Part shown: positions 33,999 to 47,164 of the stretch, piece after piece | Layout of the letters: the number at the start of each line of letters is the position of its first letter | Numbering within the stretch: position 1 is the stretch's first letter | DNA from: Gnetum montanum | Lineage: Eukaryota; Streptophyta; Gnetopsida; Gnetales; Gnetaceae | Reading direction: 5' to 3' | Assembly (NCBI GenBank): GCA_015680685.1 | Contig: MNCI01006964.1 | Span: 92,748 to 156,747, forward strand | Length of the DNA stretch: 64,000 bases | Program-made: the position numbers and the translations under genes | The notes under the pieces: model-generated | The model's input: only the letters and a program-made list of their open reading frames with translations | Told to the model about the DNA's origin: nothing | Databases searched by the model: none

Positions 33999-35784
33999 GA
34001 TATCATGTCTAAAATTGAACAAATATTAGAAAAACATCACTAAACCAAAATACATAACAAGTTTGATCAACATAATTACAATGGAAAAAATTCCCACAAA
34101 ATAAAATCACACATGCCTACTAATTCACATACATGATGAAGGTCATCATATCATAAAGCCTACTCAAAAGTGCACATGCATATAGTTGAAATATATCATA
34201 GTCCATTTAATATGCTATCCATATTGTTGCTATCATTTTTATACTAGTAAGTCATAATACATGTCTCAACTTAATAACTATTCACATGAAAACCATATGC
34301 AAATACATTCATCTCATGTATCATGTAAAAAAATAAATTCTTTTACATTAAAAATCTATTCTTCCCATTTTCTCTAATTCTTTCCTACGTCTTCAACTTC
34401 ATAATCTACATAAAATATAGTTAGTATAAATTGAGTAATAAGCCTTTATAATTCCTTTTCTAGATGGTTAACAAGTGCTCTATTAGATGAGAGGAATGAG
34501 AGAAAACAACATATTGCATCAAATGTAGTTCTACATGTGCACCAAACATTACATGCACACGTTAACATTATCATAGCATATACATATATAACACAAGCAC
34601 ATGAAAATAACATCTTGTATATCATAAGGACTCAATATGAATGATAGTTTATGTCCTCAACACATATACAAACTTAGTCTAAATAACAACCATTGTACTA
34701 ATATAATCATATTAAAATCATGTGAGAATTTATACCTTGAACTATTATTCCTTAAGCAAACACATGCATATACCATATTGGATATAATCATATTGACATA
34801 CAAGATACTAACAAATTTTCATGAATCCCTTGAATCCTACTATTCTAATCAATATGTGAATGTAAAGTATACTAATGAATCACAGATTGGCTACATTGAT
34901 GAGGCCTCATTGACTAGGCCCTATCAATCGAGCTACATTGACTTGACCTTGTTGACACATCATTTGATGCATTGATGTGGCCTCGTTGACCCAAGGTCTA
35001 TTCTTGCCTATAAATACATGTCAACCTGCCATGTTTAGGCATCATCTTGTCATAGTTGTAGTGAAGCTCTTGTAGTTTTTACATTTAATAGTTAGAATAT
35101 TTTCCTGAATGCCCATAATAGGAGTCATTGAGTGTATGGATCTTTATTCAAACATTGTTGTACCTAAGCATGACAGTATGTGCAGCAATAAAGATGAAAT
35201 TCTTGATAAACCTTACAACATTCTAGATAGCTTAAATGTTTTATTGATGCATTTAATGTTTTTAGTTATTTATTCAATGTTCTTTAGTGATTAAGTTAAT
35301 TAAGTAATTAAGTAAGATAACTTAAATAGTAATTAAGTAAACACATAAGTATGACTACTTCGAGCATGTGTATGACATTTGGTAATCCCAGCAACACTTA
35401 ACGCTTGGTAACCAAACAATGTTATATGTGTTTAGGATGTGTATGATAAGTGGGACTAGATACTTATGTTAGGACTAGTTGAACAATAGTTAGTCAATTA
35501 GATTAAATTAGATATTAAACTAATTCATTCTCTATCATGTTTATTTCAAGCACCAAAACCATAAAATATAAAATGATAAAAATCATGTGCCTAAATTACA
35601 CTTAAACCATACCCTTGAGTTTCATAAGTGTAGTTGGAAAGACAACGAACATCCTCAATGTCCAATTTACTTCCTAGAGAACTAGTGCACTAGAAAACTA
35701 TAGGGTCCATGGAATTTGACCATATTGTGTATGAACGCTTTGTGATTCATATGGTTGAGTGTAGGGGTACTTCACTGCTCATCA
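33999..35784 (+). repeat. Element D 5' LTR (approximate)
   Basis: The right end is fixed by TCA at 35784 just before a gypsy-type primer site. The left end is a guess: a TGATATCATG at 33999 right after the last recognisable integrase sequence of E. A TATA element CTATAAATAC lies at 35008-35017, about 770 bp before the LTR end. The partner LTR lies outside the window, so the borders cannot be confirmed. Confidence 0.5.
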
Positions 35785-35804
35785 TTGGTGCCATTGCTGA
35801 GGAC
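35785..35804 (+). promoter_or_regulatory. Element D primer-binding site
   Basis: TTGGTGCCATTGCTGAGGAC closely matches the TGGCGCCGTTGCCGGGGA primer site usual in Athila/Tat elements. It differs from the site used by A, B and C. Confidence 0.7.
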
Positions 35805-36089
35805 TCTTTCTATTGAAACATGCACTATTTAGGATTAGTGAACATCATTAACATTGTTGGATGAAACCTAAGGTGAAAATCATTCTCAAATAATATAATT
35901 ACAAAAGTACATTGATATTTTATTTGTATTACAAAAATTCTTCTTCTCATAGGTGTGACAATGCTAAATCATTGGTCTCTTAAGAATGCAAGGTGGTATA
36001 TACTCATCTAGATGAGTATGTGCCTAACTTCACCTTCATCATGCATTAGGATGAACAACTATGATGGCATGACATGGAAGGTAATAATG

Positions 36090-37740
36090 TAATGCCTCTT
36101 AATCAATTTGTGCCCATGATGTTGCTTTGAACTCTTAAGAAGTTAAGCATCTAAGATTTTCAAGAGGAGTACATCGTGCATTATTACGACTACTGGGACT
36201 ACTATCCCACTGAAACACAATGTCAAAGAGATCAACACCAAGAGAAGTACCATGAGTTGATGAAGGGAAAATAGTTCACCAATCCCTTGTTCCTATTGAA
36301 CCAAGACGATAATGAGGACCCTCCCTCTAGGGGCTCTCAACATAAAAATTCTCCACCACTTGTTACTGGTGATGAGGGTGTGGCCTTAAACTTGTGGTTC
36401 ACTATGAACAAACTAGGTTTAAGTAAAGATGGAAGTTAAGGCAAGGGCTCGAATAAGCACCAAGATAATAAGAAAACTAATGAACATGGTTGTAACAATC
36501 AAAGAGGAGTCAGTAGACATCATGGTGGAGGTAGTCCTTCCCCCTATTTTGCCTCTTCATCTGCATCTTCTTCTTCCTCTTCTAATTTTGAAAAATGCCA
36601 CAGAAGGAGCAATTGTAATGGAGTGAACAATGAGATAATAATACTAATCGTTAGGTCCATAATGAACAAAGGGGTAACAAAGAACATCATTGATGACAAT
36701 GAATTAATGATGATGATGAGCCTTTATTGGCAACCTGAAGCATGTTGAATATTGTAGAGGCTATAAAAATTTCAACTAGGCATGTGAAGGATAGTTAGAT
36801 CAAGTACCTAATCATGAACAATATCCTAAGATTTGAGGGGGGATATAACTTTGATCCACAAAACCATCTACAAGCCTTTCATGATGCCTATGCCTTACAA
36901 AATATAGAAAATGACTAATAGAAATTGAATCTATTTCCCATGACATTCATCAAAGAGGTAGAAAGCTGGTATCAATCCTTGCAACTAGAATCTATTTGTA
37001 GATGGAGTACCATGCTAGAACTATTTAATGAAAAATACTAGACATAATTTAGAGTCTCTAATCTGAGAAGGAAAATCTAATGTTGGAAATAGGAAACACA
37101 TGAACCATTGGATGCCGCCATGGGTAGACATTATTCTTTCTTACATTGATGCCCTAGCTATGGTTATTCTTAGAGGGAACAACTCTACCACATCATAGAT
37201 GAGCTTAGAGCAGAAACAAAAATAACTCTTGGGGTTTATGCCCAAGGGAGATTGTCTAAACTAAGAGCTCATCAAATCCAAAGGATGATAGAGTAGGTAG
37301 CAAAAGAAGAAGAAAAGTTACAAAAGAGGGAAAGTGTAGAAGAATATAATAGGGATTCTTCCATTAAGAAAAGGGAAGTCCAATTTTGTGACTAGGAGGA
37401 GTCACCACTCGATGAGGTGGTGAATAAGAAAACCTTGTCCATCCAAAAATCTATTTTTGATATTTTGGCAAAGGTTGATAAAATATGGGACTCTTTGGAT
37501 AAAAAATTCTAAACTACTATGAAAATTGCTAAAAAATCCAAAGAGAAGAATAGTGATCATGATTGCAGGAGACAAAAGGAAGCTAAATGTGCCTACCAAA
37601 GAGGTAAGGGGTAAAGCTACTGTAGTAGAAGAAGTTGTGGAGATAGACTTTGATGATGATGTTGGGTGTGAAACTTGTCAATATGACCATCCTAAGGGAT
37701 GTTTGTCTATGGTGTTACATGTATAGGAGTTTGGGGTGTA
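36090..37740 (+). pseudogene. Element D gag (broken)
   Basis: A serine-rich stretch near 36540-36600 is followed by a gag-domain segment at about 36810-37085: ILRFEGGYNFDPQNHLQAF, LFPMTFIKEVESWYQSL, ELFNEKY. Lysine/glutamate-rich sequence (about 37260-37620) follows. Stops and shifts are frequent. The pattern fits Athila-type gag, in which RLRLFPFSL..A..WL.SL is the typical core. Confidence 0.6.
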
Positions 37741-38470
37741 CATGCTAAATCCTTGACTAGTAAGGAGACAAGCACCTAGATAATTACCATATCCTCAAGG
37801 CAATCCAAGGAAGTTCCACTAGCAACAATAAGCTTACTATCCAAGTGAAGCTCCACCATAACTATATGAGATATACCAATAATGATAGCAACCAAAAGCA
37901 TGGGGGACATCACCACCAGGACAATAGTACCCTTATAGGCAACTAGATCTATATGGGCACTATGTTTAGCAACCCATTTCTTCACATGACTATGCCAACC
38001 ATGCCTCATTCCAACATCACTAGTATGCTCTAGAGTACCGTTGAACTCATTCACTATCTACTCAAGGGGAACCCCAATATCCTTACCATCCTCCACATCT
38101 ATTTGCACAGATCTTTGTTCCCTCAACCTAGTTACCTCCTGCTCTATCTATGCAAGGTGAAATTTCCCCACAACTACACCAACAAAATGCTATGAGGGCT
38201 ATAAATTTACAACTGACCTTCTAGTAAAGTGGTTTAGACTATAAATCCAAGAAACAACCATTTATCCAACCCAACAGTCCTTCCAAACCCTCCCAACCTA
38301 ATGTGGTTAGTCACCCTGTATCTCCAACATCCTGAACCTTTTCCCCAAAAACATTTAAGGGCCCTTTAAATCAAATTCCACCTTAGATTCATACTAAGAT
38401 GTTAACTCATGTTGTGTCCAATTGGATCAAGGCTAGAAACCTTCCCACGAAGAGATCTGACCCAAAACGT
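37741..38470 (+). other. Element D gag-protease linker
   Basis: Proline/threonine-coding sequence with stops (near 38160-38400), consistent with the low-complexity linker between gag and protease. No separate gene is visible. Confidence 0.4.
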
Positions 38471-38850
38471 CCTCTTATTTACTTATAGATTGTTGGACAT
38501 GAGCTATGAAAGGCTCTTTTTGATTTTGGTTTTGGCATCAATCTCATGTCCCATGACATGAATAAAGCTTGAAACCTACCACCTCTTAAGAAGAGTAATA
38601 TCTATTTGGAATTGGTATACTAGTCAATCACTATCCCTTTGGGATTTGTGGATGACATTGTGACTATAGTTTGTGGATGGTCCTATCTTGCCAATTTTCT
38701 AGTGATCAAGGTAGAAAACTACAAAGGCAACTTCCCCATCATTATGGGACATGCATGGTTAAGCACTATTGATGCACGCATGGGCATCAAAGACCTCTTC
38801 TTGGAAATCTCCAAGCAGAGTGAATTTGGATGACTATAGAATAATGAAGT
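38471..38850 (+). pseudogene. Element D aspartic protease (broken)
   Basis: ALFDFGFGINLMS near 38510 matches the AL.DLGASINLMP active-site segment of Athila-type proteases (D-F-G here). It is followed by IPLGFVDDIVT, FLVIKVENYKGNFPIIMGHAWLST and ARMGIK (38639-38800), all typical of the family. The Ala-Ser after the active site is lost and one stop interrupts the middle. Confidence 0.7.
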
Positions 38851-39058
38851 TCCATTCATCATGTACAATGAGAATAGGTGCAATTATATGTAGAAAATAT
38901 GGTGCATTAAAAGTACATTCATTAAAGCATGCAATTAGTGTGCATATGAAACTAACATCCAAAGTTGCTTGCACGTAGTAGCCACAAAATAGGAGGGCAC
39001 CTAGTGGCTAACACTTGAATCTGAAAGTGGCATACTATGCATGAAACCCTCTTAGAGC

Positions 39059-39337
39059 TTGACATGTACTTATGTCAAGGGCATGGATGAACTTAAGCAA
39101 GTTCATCACCAACTCTTTGATGATGAAGTTGATGATACTAGTTGGGGAGAGTTGGTAATTCCTGATCATTTCAAGCTAGAGCCCCTAGAGTTAAAAACTC
39201 TACTAGCTAGCTTGGAGTATGCATTTTTAAAAAATGGCAAGTTGATTATAATTAATGTAAATCTTACTCCCAAACAAAAAGAAAAGCTATTGAAGTTGGT
39301 CAAAAAATGGACAATAGCCTTTGCTTAGTCATATCCT
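39059..39337 (+). pseudogene. Element D protease-RT linker, cut by element C
   Basis: An open frame of 89 codons with LEPLELKTLLASLEYAFLKN and LTPKQKEKLLKLVKKWTIAFA, the segment that directly precedes reverse transcriptase in Athila-type pol. It stops at 39326, and element C follows at 39338. The reading continues on the far side of C at 63006. Confidence 0.75.
39333..39337. repeat. Target-site duplication of element C, left copy
   Basis: ATCCT here and ATCTT at 63006-63010 differ by one base. The fit to the interrupted D reading frame supports them as the duplication. Confidence 0.65.
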
Positions 39338-40871
39338 TGAAACACCACAAAATTTCAGCTTAGAAACTTTGAAACAAGAACGACTCAAGCCCTTTTAGGT
39401 ATTCAGGAGGCAAAGCTTGACTAAGGCATGGAACTCATGTCTAGCTTGCGCATGCTGTCAAGCTAGCTTGCCCTCAACATGACCAACCCTGAAAGCTTCC
39501 AAATCATGTTAAAAAAGTCCTAATTTGAATGGGCAAGGCCTCCTTGAGGCCCACTAATGGATGGTCCAAGTTTCAGCATTCAAAATCCAAGATTTCAAGT
39601 CCAAATCGCACAAATCTTGCTACTCATGCTAAGGTCACACCCAGGTCACGCTGGTAGCATGAGTCGAACATGAGTCCAGTGTAAGTACCTCAAAATAGCC
39701 CCAAAACGGCATCAAAATGGTCTAATTTCGAGGGTACAACTCAACCTTAAGGTCCATTAATGATTTCTTTGAGTTTGGGCCTCTAGAACTTCAAATTTCA
39801 GCTCCAAAAACGTTCATTTTTGTTGCTCACGTCCAAGTCATGCCAGCAGCGTGAGTCTAGCATGAGTCACTTAAAACAACATCTAAATAGTGTCAAAATA
39901 GTCCCAAGCATAATTTTCAGCATCAAATCAACCCCCAAGGACAAGCAATAGTTCTACTTGTTCACAAGCTCCAGAAAATCAAAGTTCGGGTATGAAACAT
40001 GACATTTTGGCTTGGTCACGCTAGGGTCACGCTGACAGCATGAGCCTAATGTGAGCTACCAAAAGTGGCTCAAATCAACACAAGAATAGACTCAAATTCA
40101 ACATCCAGGCCACCTTGGAGAGTAGGCAGCAGTTGTACTTCAAAGAACAGACGTTAGAGGTTAAAATTCAGCTCAAAATATGTCACTTCTAGTTGATCAC
40201 GCTGAGGTCACGCTGGCAGCATGAGCCTAGCATGAGCACTGGTCATGACCAAGGAAAAGCACTTCAGACACATGCTGAGGGCATGCCAAGACAAGATTAA
40301 TGCACTCTGGTGACCTTGGTGAAGCAAAAAACTTTTCTAGCAGCAGCCAAGTAAGAGATCTAGAAATTTCAGGTGAGTTGGAGTCAATCCCTCTTGGATT
40401 TTATTGTAAATTTTCATTGTGAGCCTCACCATCTGTGAGCTTTTCAAGCTATTACACTACTTATAAGGGCATAAGTTAGCTTGCGTTGTATGATACACTA
40501 CAATGTAGCTTGCCTACGCATGTCCAGTTCGCACATAGCTGTGCATCGAACACTTGTCACACTATTCATTTTTCTCAGATCTCACAACCATTGAATTCAT
40601 TCGCAAATCCTACTTTTGAGCCTAGAAAAATGTATAAATACCTTGTTCATTGACATAAACAGGGTTGGAAAAATTTGGAAAAAGAAAACCAGCAATCTTG
40701 AGCCCAGACGCACATGATCCACAACACTTACAAACACCTCGCATCAGAGCTTAACGTTTGACTTGCAATGCAAATATGTTTTGACTGGTGCACATCTTGT
40801 TAATTAATATAACATTGTTCATTTTTTTTGCCTTTCGTTGTGCTATCCTAGTTCATTTTCTACATTATTCC
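39338..40871 (+). repeat. Element C 5' LTR, first part
   Basis: Starts TGAAACACC and matches 60784-62710. It contains four copies of a roughly 190-bp unit centred on a TCACGCTGGCAGCATGAG-like palindrome (near 39650, 39840, 40035 and 40215); the 3' LTR has six. A TATA element GTATAAATA lies at 40632-40640. B is inserted at its right end; the last five bases, ATTCC, are the left duplication of B. Confidence 0.85.
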
Positions 40872-42551
40872 TGAAACACCCAAAAAAAATGCAGGGTCAT
40901 TCTTGCTTCACCAGGCCTTGCAACTCTCGCGGCACTACGATAGTTCTTCGGGAGGAGAACGTTATGAGTTTAGGTTGGCCATTTTTACAAGTTTTCTACT
41001 TTGGACTTGGACAGGCTCTACGTCATCCTGCCTATCCACCAAAGTAGCTTGCCCAACCAACAACCTGCTCAAAGATGATGCACAAAGTTGGTAGTAGCAT
41101 TTTGGATGTGCAAAAAATAGTTCAGCAAGTTTTCTAAGTCACAAAGTTCACCACGCTACGCTACGCCTCCGTATGTAGCATAGCAAGCTTCAGAAGGCGA
41201 TTGCAGAATGGAGTGCTATGCTACGCTATGCTACACTATGCCATGTGACATAGCGTAGCATGGCAACAGCTCCATAGCCAGTCCCCACACCCAGCCCCAA
41301 GTCCTTCAGCAATGCCCCTTTTCGTAAAGAAGTGGAGGACCATGTCTGCTACTATGCTACGCTAAGCTACAAGGCACAACAAGGCGTAGAAATCCTATGG
41401 AAGGAATAGAAGGCAGCTCAAAGGGCAGAAACAACAAAGTTCACGAGACCTGCATCGTAGGGAGCAAAGTTGGTAAATTAGCAAAGCTTTCACGACTAAG
41501 GTTGGTTGCTACACTATGCTACCCTATGTAGCATAGCATAGCGTAGCAAGCATGCATCACACATGTAGTAGGAGGAATGACAAGATGCTACGCTAAGCAT
41601 GCTATGCTACGAAGCACAGCAAGGCATGCGGGTGGTTGTGCAACATCAATGCACTTCACCTAATTGGACCGTTAGCACATGTCTCTAGATGCTGACAGTG
41701 CTATTATGACGTGGCAGGCTCGTAGTTATGGCATGACAAGTTTGCATTACAATGACCTTGCAGGTCCAACGGTCATACATGGCACATGTGGTGTCAGCAA
41801 GTTAATGTGGGCCCAAGGTGCGTGGCATCCAAACCGCCTCTTTTGTGTACACTTGGCCCTATAAATACCCTAAGAAACAGCATTCAAAGTGTTCAGAATT
41901 TTCCAGAAAACAATATTCAAAAGAGGCCCAATCCCCGGTTCGGTTGGCACTCTTTCACTAAGTCTCCTACTCTCTTTTCTTTGGCACTCAAGCTCTCTCC
42001 CTAACACGTTGTGAAAATATTGTAAGCTTTCTGTTTGACACTGCAAATAGTTAGCATGTCTAGCTAACATTTTGTTCTATACCCTTTTTACCACCTTGGT
42101 AGAATCCCTACATTGTTAGTGCCCAAGGTCGTCCCCAATCGCACCACCTATTCTATTCTCTACATGCCCTGGTTACTCTCGGGATCTCTGCACTGCGTCA
42201 CACTGTGCAACCGATTGTATCCATCTTGACAGAGCAAATCTATAGCTTTGAAGTGATGTAATTTTCTAACCACATTTTTACTTTATTCCTTGCTTATTCT
42301 TATGTCTTGCATTGATTTTTCTGCTTTATTTACTTTCAAGCATTATTTTGCATTTCCATTCCATTTCAAAAAATATGTGTCGCAAAAGGCTATATAAATG
42401 CTAATTAAGTCCCTGTCTGATCAACTAGACCATTTAGGGCACCCCGTATCCGCACACACCTAGCACGGCTCTCTCGTGGGTACAGGGTCGAAATTGTTGC
42501 GCCCACTGTCCCCTTGGTGTTTTCCAGCCGCTGACGTTTTCGGTCACTATA
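40872..42551 (+). repeat. Element B 5' LTR
   Basis: 1680 bp. Starts TGAAACACCC and ends CACTATA (TA where CA is expected). A TATA element CTATAAATA lies at 41859-41867. It holds dense palindromic words of the GCTACGCTA / TAGCGTAGC type at about 41150-41265, 41340-41390, 41510-41560 and 41588-41625. Confidence 0.9.
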
Positions 42552-42557
42552 GTTTTC

Positions 42558-42574
42558 TGGCGCTAGAAGGAGGG
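42558..42574 (+). promoter_or_regulatory. Element B primer-binding site
   Basis: TGGCGCTAGAAGGAGGG, six bases after the LTR end. Same word as in A and C; the primer tRNA is not identified. Confidence 0.75.
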
Positions 42575-42589
42575 CCTTTTGGTGCCTTT

Positions 42590-43195
42590 TTACATGTCAC
42601 GGTAGTTCTGTGAGCCTTCTACACCCTGATACGCATAAGCATAAATGTGACACCCTTTGTGGTTGTTTACGTTTTATGCGGTGCAGATCGGTCGCCTCGA
42701 CGGTTCCTTGGGAGCCCCACAGAACATAAGGCCTCTGATCACCAGCTAACTAGCTCACCTTACGGTTGCCTTTCATGCGTTCTGTACCCCATCTCACATG
42801 GTACAGAGTGGTTGCCTTAATGGTCCCTCGGGGATCCTACAAGATGCAAAGCCTTCTTGATCGCTAGTTAACTATCTTGTATTATGGTAGTCTTGTAATC
42901 CTTCTACACCCCGATACACATTAGCGTAGACCTGACACCCATCTATGGTTGTTTACACGTCGTGTGGTGTAGATCGATTGCCTCGACGGTTCCTCGGGAA
43001 CCCTACAAGATATAAAGCCTCTAACTACCAGTTGACTTGCTTGCCTATCTTATGGTAGTCTTGCGTGTGCTCTGTACCTCATCATGCATTGGCGTAAACG
43101 TGACATCCTTTTGCAGTTGTTTATGCTTTGTGTGGTATAGATCGGTCGCCTCGGCGGTTCCTTCGGAATCCGGTAAGACGTAAAACCTTCTTTCT
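42590..43195 (+). repeat. Element B leader: four-copy hairpin repeat
   Basis: Four units of about 120-170 bp begin their conserved core near 42691, 42811, 42976 and 43145. The core is GATCGGTCGCCTCGACGGTTCC, shortened here to its GGTTCC-TCG-GGAACC stem-loop, followed by TACAAGA-GTAAAGCCTC. The third copy has a perfect six-base-pair stem; the others have one to three mismatches. It lies in the untranslated leader between primer site and gag. Confidence 0.75.
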
Positions 43196-43262
43196 ATAGC
43201 ATTTTAGTCTTTTTGTTCCTTTTGCATTTCTTGCACTTTTCTACATAACTACTTGTTTAGTA

Positions 43263-45675
43263 ATGGCTTTTTTGACTACCGTTGTTAACACCTTCAACGT
43301 GGAGGTGCCCATCACAGTTCAAGGCACCGCTGGTGCCAAAAAACTATTGAACTCGATGCTGGAAACACGTTGATCTCTCAGAGTCCAAAACCGAGGACCT
43401 GAGGGATTGACCAAGCAACATGAGTGTTACAGTTTCCTCTATGAAAAGGTGTAGGAAAATTTGCCCTTGGTTTTACATGAACTCGAAGAAAAATGCAGTT
43501 TCGAGTTCACTTACTGCAAGGGGAAGGAATTTGTCCCTATTCTTGGCATTTCATTACCTTTAACTCAAACATACCAAAGGCTTCTAGACCAGCTAATCTA
43601 GCTAGCTAGGCTTAGGGAGCAATAGGACACAATGTCCAACCAAGAGGATGCTTTCCAGGATGGGTGGGAAGAACTCGATTCCCAATCAGATGAGGGAGGT
43701 CTAACTGGCCCCACTCTTATCCCTCCTACCCAGTCTTTCTGGGCCAAGCCTTCTTCTCTTACTGCTCCCTTTGTAATCATGCCTACACTTTTGCAACCCA
43801 CGATTACGGTTGCTATGAGAAGCCACGCCAATCCTGCGGCGCTTCCATGCCCATTTTCACCTATTTCACCTACGCCGTTTACGGCTACTATCCCTTTGCA
43901 GGCTGTTCAGTAGCCCATTCCTATGGCACGTAACATGCCAATTATGGCTACCCTGCCACATGTTCATATCATACCAACTTCGTAAACATATGCGACTTCT
44001 ATTCCTACATTCACCTCGGTTTCACCCATTGCGACGGGCCCCGGCCCATCCACATGGTGGGCCCCATTGGTTTCCTTACCTATGCTACAACTGTCGCAAA
44101 TGTCTTATTTCGTGCGCTCTCAAGTGTACCAAGCCTCGTAGTTGGCATCGCCTAACATGGGGCTATAGTCTACGCTGCCGGTGACATAAGCAGTATACAT
44201 GGCAGCCCAACCAGTGGCTGCTGCCTTAACAACACCACCTGCCAGGTGGTGGACAACACAGGCAGCACCACTCGCGAGGGTCATCCCAGTGGCATAACCA
44301 ATGGATCATACTACCACTCTAGCCATACTGCAAGCAGGAGTTGCCCCAGCAGCTCCCCAGCCTTCCACTACATTGCTGGGTTTGGACCAAGCATTTTAGC
44401 TCATCCAAACCCTCACTGAGGAAATAAAATGCCTCAAGGATGCTGGGTCTGACATGGTACAAGTCATGGATTTTTACCACGACGACCCTATCAGCCCTGT
44501 AATCCCTACTTTGACGTTACCTCCAGGGATGTCTCTTCCACACTTCATGAAGTACGATGGGGAGGGAGATCCCAATGCACATCTTGTCACTTTCAGATCT
44601 GAGTCTTTGCTATTGCAATAATGGCTGCATACGATCATTCGTGTCTTCGCCATGTCCCTAGCCGGGAAAGCCCTAGACGGGTACCGCACATTTCCATGCT
44701 CATCCATTTCAACTTTGGAAGAGCTGCTGACCTAGTTCATGACACGCTTCAAGTACAACGTGAAGCCAGAATCCACATTGGATCAGCTGATGAGTGTGAA
44801 ACAAGATGCACTAGAACCAGTCCAAAAATTCATTCAACTTTGGAGCACAACCCTTAACAAAATCTGCAAGTCCATCGCAGAGGCCCACTTGCTGGCCATC
44901 TTCAAGGGTGCAGTAAATGACTTCATCAAGTTCAAATTGTACTACCTTGCTCCTCGCTCTCTTAGTCAGGCCTTTGATCAAACTAAGAGCATACAAGACA
45001 TGGTTGAGGCGAGCAAAGACCTAGCCTTCATTGCTTACAAGAGCACCTTCGCAAAGAAGGAAAAGGGTAAAGCCCCAACAACCGTGGTGGCCACTATGAC
45101 AACTGAGGCCAATCCCAAACCTAGCAACAATAGTAGCAAGAACAGCAAGAAACTGACCACACCAGTGACTAACCCTGCACCCAAACTAGGCCATGTGTCA
45201 CAACCTGTTGCACTTGCACCCGAGACATCTGCACAACCCAAACCCAACTTTGAGTGCAAAGACCACTCAAAGTACACCCCACTGCCTCTAAAGCCTTCAG
45301 AGCTTTTGAAAAAACTGTTGGAAGCGGGATACATCCAACACACGTAGATGTTGAAAGAGGCAAACAGAAGACATCAACGCTACTGCAAGCTCCTTAGGAA
45401 TCCCTCGTTGGCCCTACCCAATGAGCCTCCAATTCCTAGGGGTTTCAGGCTAGACATGTTTTGTGACTACCATCAACAATGTGGTCACAATACGGATTAT
45501 TGTCTGTCATTGTAGGATGACATCCAAAGATTAATCGACCTAGGGAAATTGGTGTTGGACGAAAGCAATCCGGTGCACCCTGAAAACCAATCTATGTATG
45601 TCTACACATACCCCCTCAATGCCAACAATGTTGATTATGTAATCAATGCTATCGACTTTGATAGTGATCCCTAGC
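43263..45675 (+). pseudogene. Element B gag (broken)
   Basis: Starts MAFLTTVVNTFNVEVPITVQ and includes an HECYSFLYEKV segment shared with A. A proline/threonine-rich middle follows (43632-44400). The gag domain (about 44465-44985) reads PHFMKYDGEGDPNAHLVTF, AMSLAGKALDGYR, STLDQLMSVKQDALEP, VQKFIQLWSTTLNKI. A lysine/asparagine-rich basic stretch (45050-45180) precedes the zinc knuckle CDYHQQCGHNTDYC at 45462-45503, complete here. Stops occur at several points (TAG after LLT and after QHT, and others). The open part 44739-45347 is 202 codons. Confidence 0.85.
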
Positions 45676-47057
45676 TGCCCTGGCAGCCATTTGTGGTCCG
45701 TGTGCCTCAGCGTAGTGCACCAGCACCACCAGCGGTTGACCTAAGCTTGTAGTAGCCTTTCATCCTAAAAGTCCCACCACAGGCATCCACCTTTGTGTCA
45801 CCTATTAGCAGGGCCACGCGGTCCCATCAGTTAACACCTCTAGCTCCATTCATCATCAGGGGGTCAATGCCTTCGATGGCCCCTATCTTGTGCAACAAAG
45901 TTGAACAACCTCCTCTCCCTGCAAGGCGAGAGGTCCACTGGATGGACGAGAAGTCAAATGGAAGTATCGTCAAGGGTATCTCCAAGCCTACGTCTTCACC
46001 CCTTGCAGCCACATCTTCACCCTTAAATATGAAGGTCAGCCTGGCTACACAGCCTACATCACCTTGCCAACAAGGATCTGAACCGAGATCCGAAGTCACC
46101 TCTCATCGGGAGATTCGTCTTTTGGGACAAGTCGAAGAGGAGGAAAATGTCAAACAAGGGGGTAGCCAAGACCTTCTAGACACCCTCACCTAAGTCAAGC
46201 TAGCTCTAAAGCAGAAAAATGCTACACTAAGCTTGTACAACCTAATCATGACATATGTACCATACCATGAGGCTTTGATCCACATGTTAATGGTGGTTCC
46301 GATCGACAAGAACATGCCAATAGAAGAGGAAGCGATTCACTTGGTCATGCTTCCCTCTATACCCATAGAGTCTGCGGCACCGTGATTAACTTTCTATGAC
46401 GACGCCATTAGGGAAGATCCCGAAGGGGGTCAGGTGACCATGGTGCCTCTGTTCATCACAATTTGGGTCGGCCAACACTGGATCCAAAGGATAAATGTTG
46501 ATGACGGGGCTGCCACGAACATCATTCCCTTCCCTATTGTGGACAAGTTGGGATTGGTCGACTAGATCAAACCCATAGCGATGTCGTGTATAAGGTCCTT
46601 CAATGGGGCACGTGTCTTGGTGAAGGGAACAGTTCACGTAAACTTCGTAGTAGGGGACCAGTTCCCCACAGATGTAATGTTCATCGTAGTCGAGGAAATG
46701 CTCAGGTTTAACCTAATCTTGGGAAGATCATGGTTGGTGCAACTTAGGGCTGTCTCCTCGCCTATACACCAGGAGTTCCACTTACCATACGCAAGCAGGG
46801 AGGTGGTGATCCGTGGCGACAAAATAGCAACACAAGCAATCAACAATGTAGACATGGAGCAAGGCTCAGAGGTCACAACCTCTGAGAATGAAGTGCCTGC
46901 TCACGCATACATTAACCATCAAATAGGAGAATCGACCCAGCAAGCTGGCCTCTAAACCGAAAATGCATGGGTTGAGTTGCCCTTCCTAGTGGAGGGCAAT
47001 GATATGAACAAGGGCCCTAGAGAAACACCTCGGCCTTACATTTCGATCAACCCGTGA
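45676..47057 (+). pseudogene. Element B protease region (broken)
   Basis: A linker with SISKPTSSPLAATSS is followed by the VKLALKQKNATLSLYNLIM segment, the active-site segment NVDDGAATNIIPFPIVDKLGL near 46495-46555, and FNLILGRSWLVQLRAVSSP (46705-46760). It ends ETPRPYISINP and a stop at 47055-47057. Stops replace Gln at VD-IK (46561) and at T-VK (46192), where A has Gln. Gag and protease may have been one frame; pol begins 2 kb later. Confidence 0.8.
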
Positions 47058-47164
47058 CAAGTTAGGAAGTAGCTACACATAGTGTAGCAACCTTACTACT
47101 TCCTACCCGGTTACCACCCTTGTACATTTGCTGCTTCTTTGCCTTGTTAACATGTCGTCCTTTT

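Noticed and set aside
42590-43195. CRISPR-like array
   Set aside because: The repeats are long, diverged and lack unique spacers of fixed length. They are retroelement leader repeats in plant DNA.
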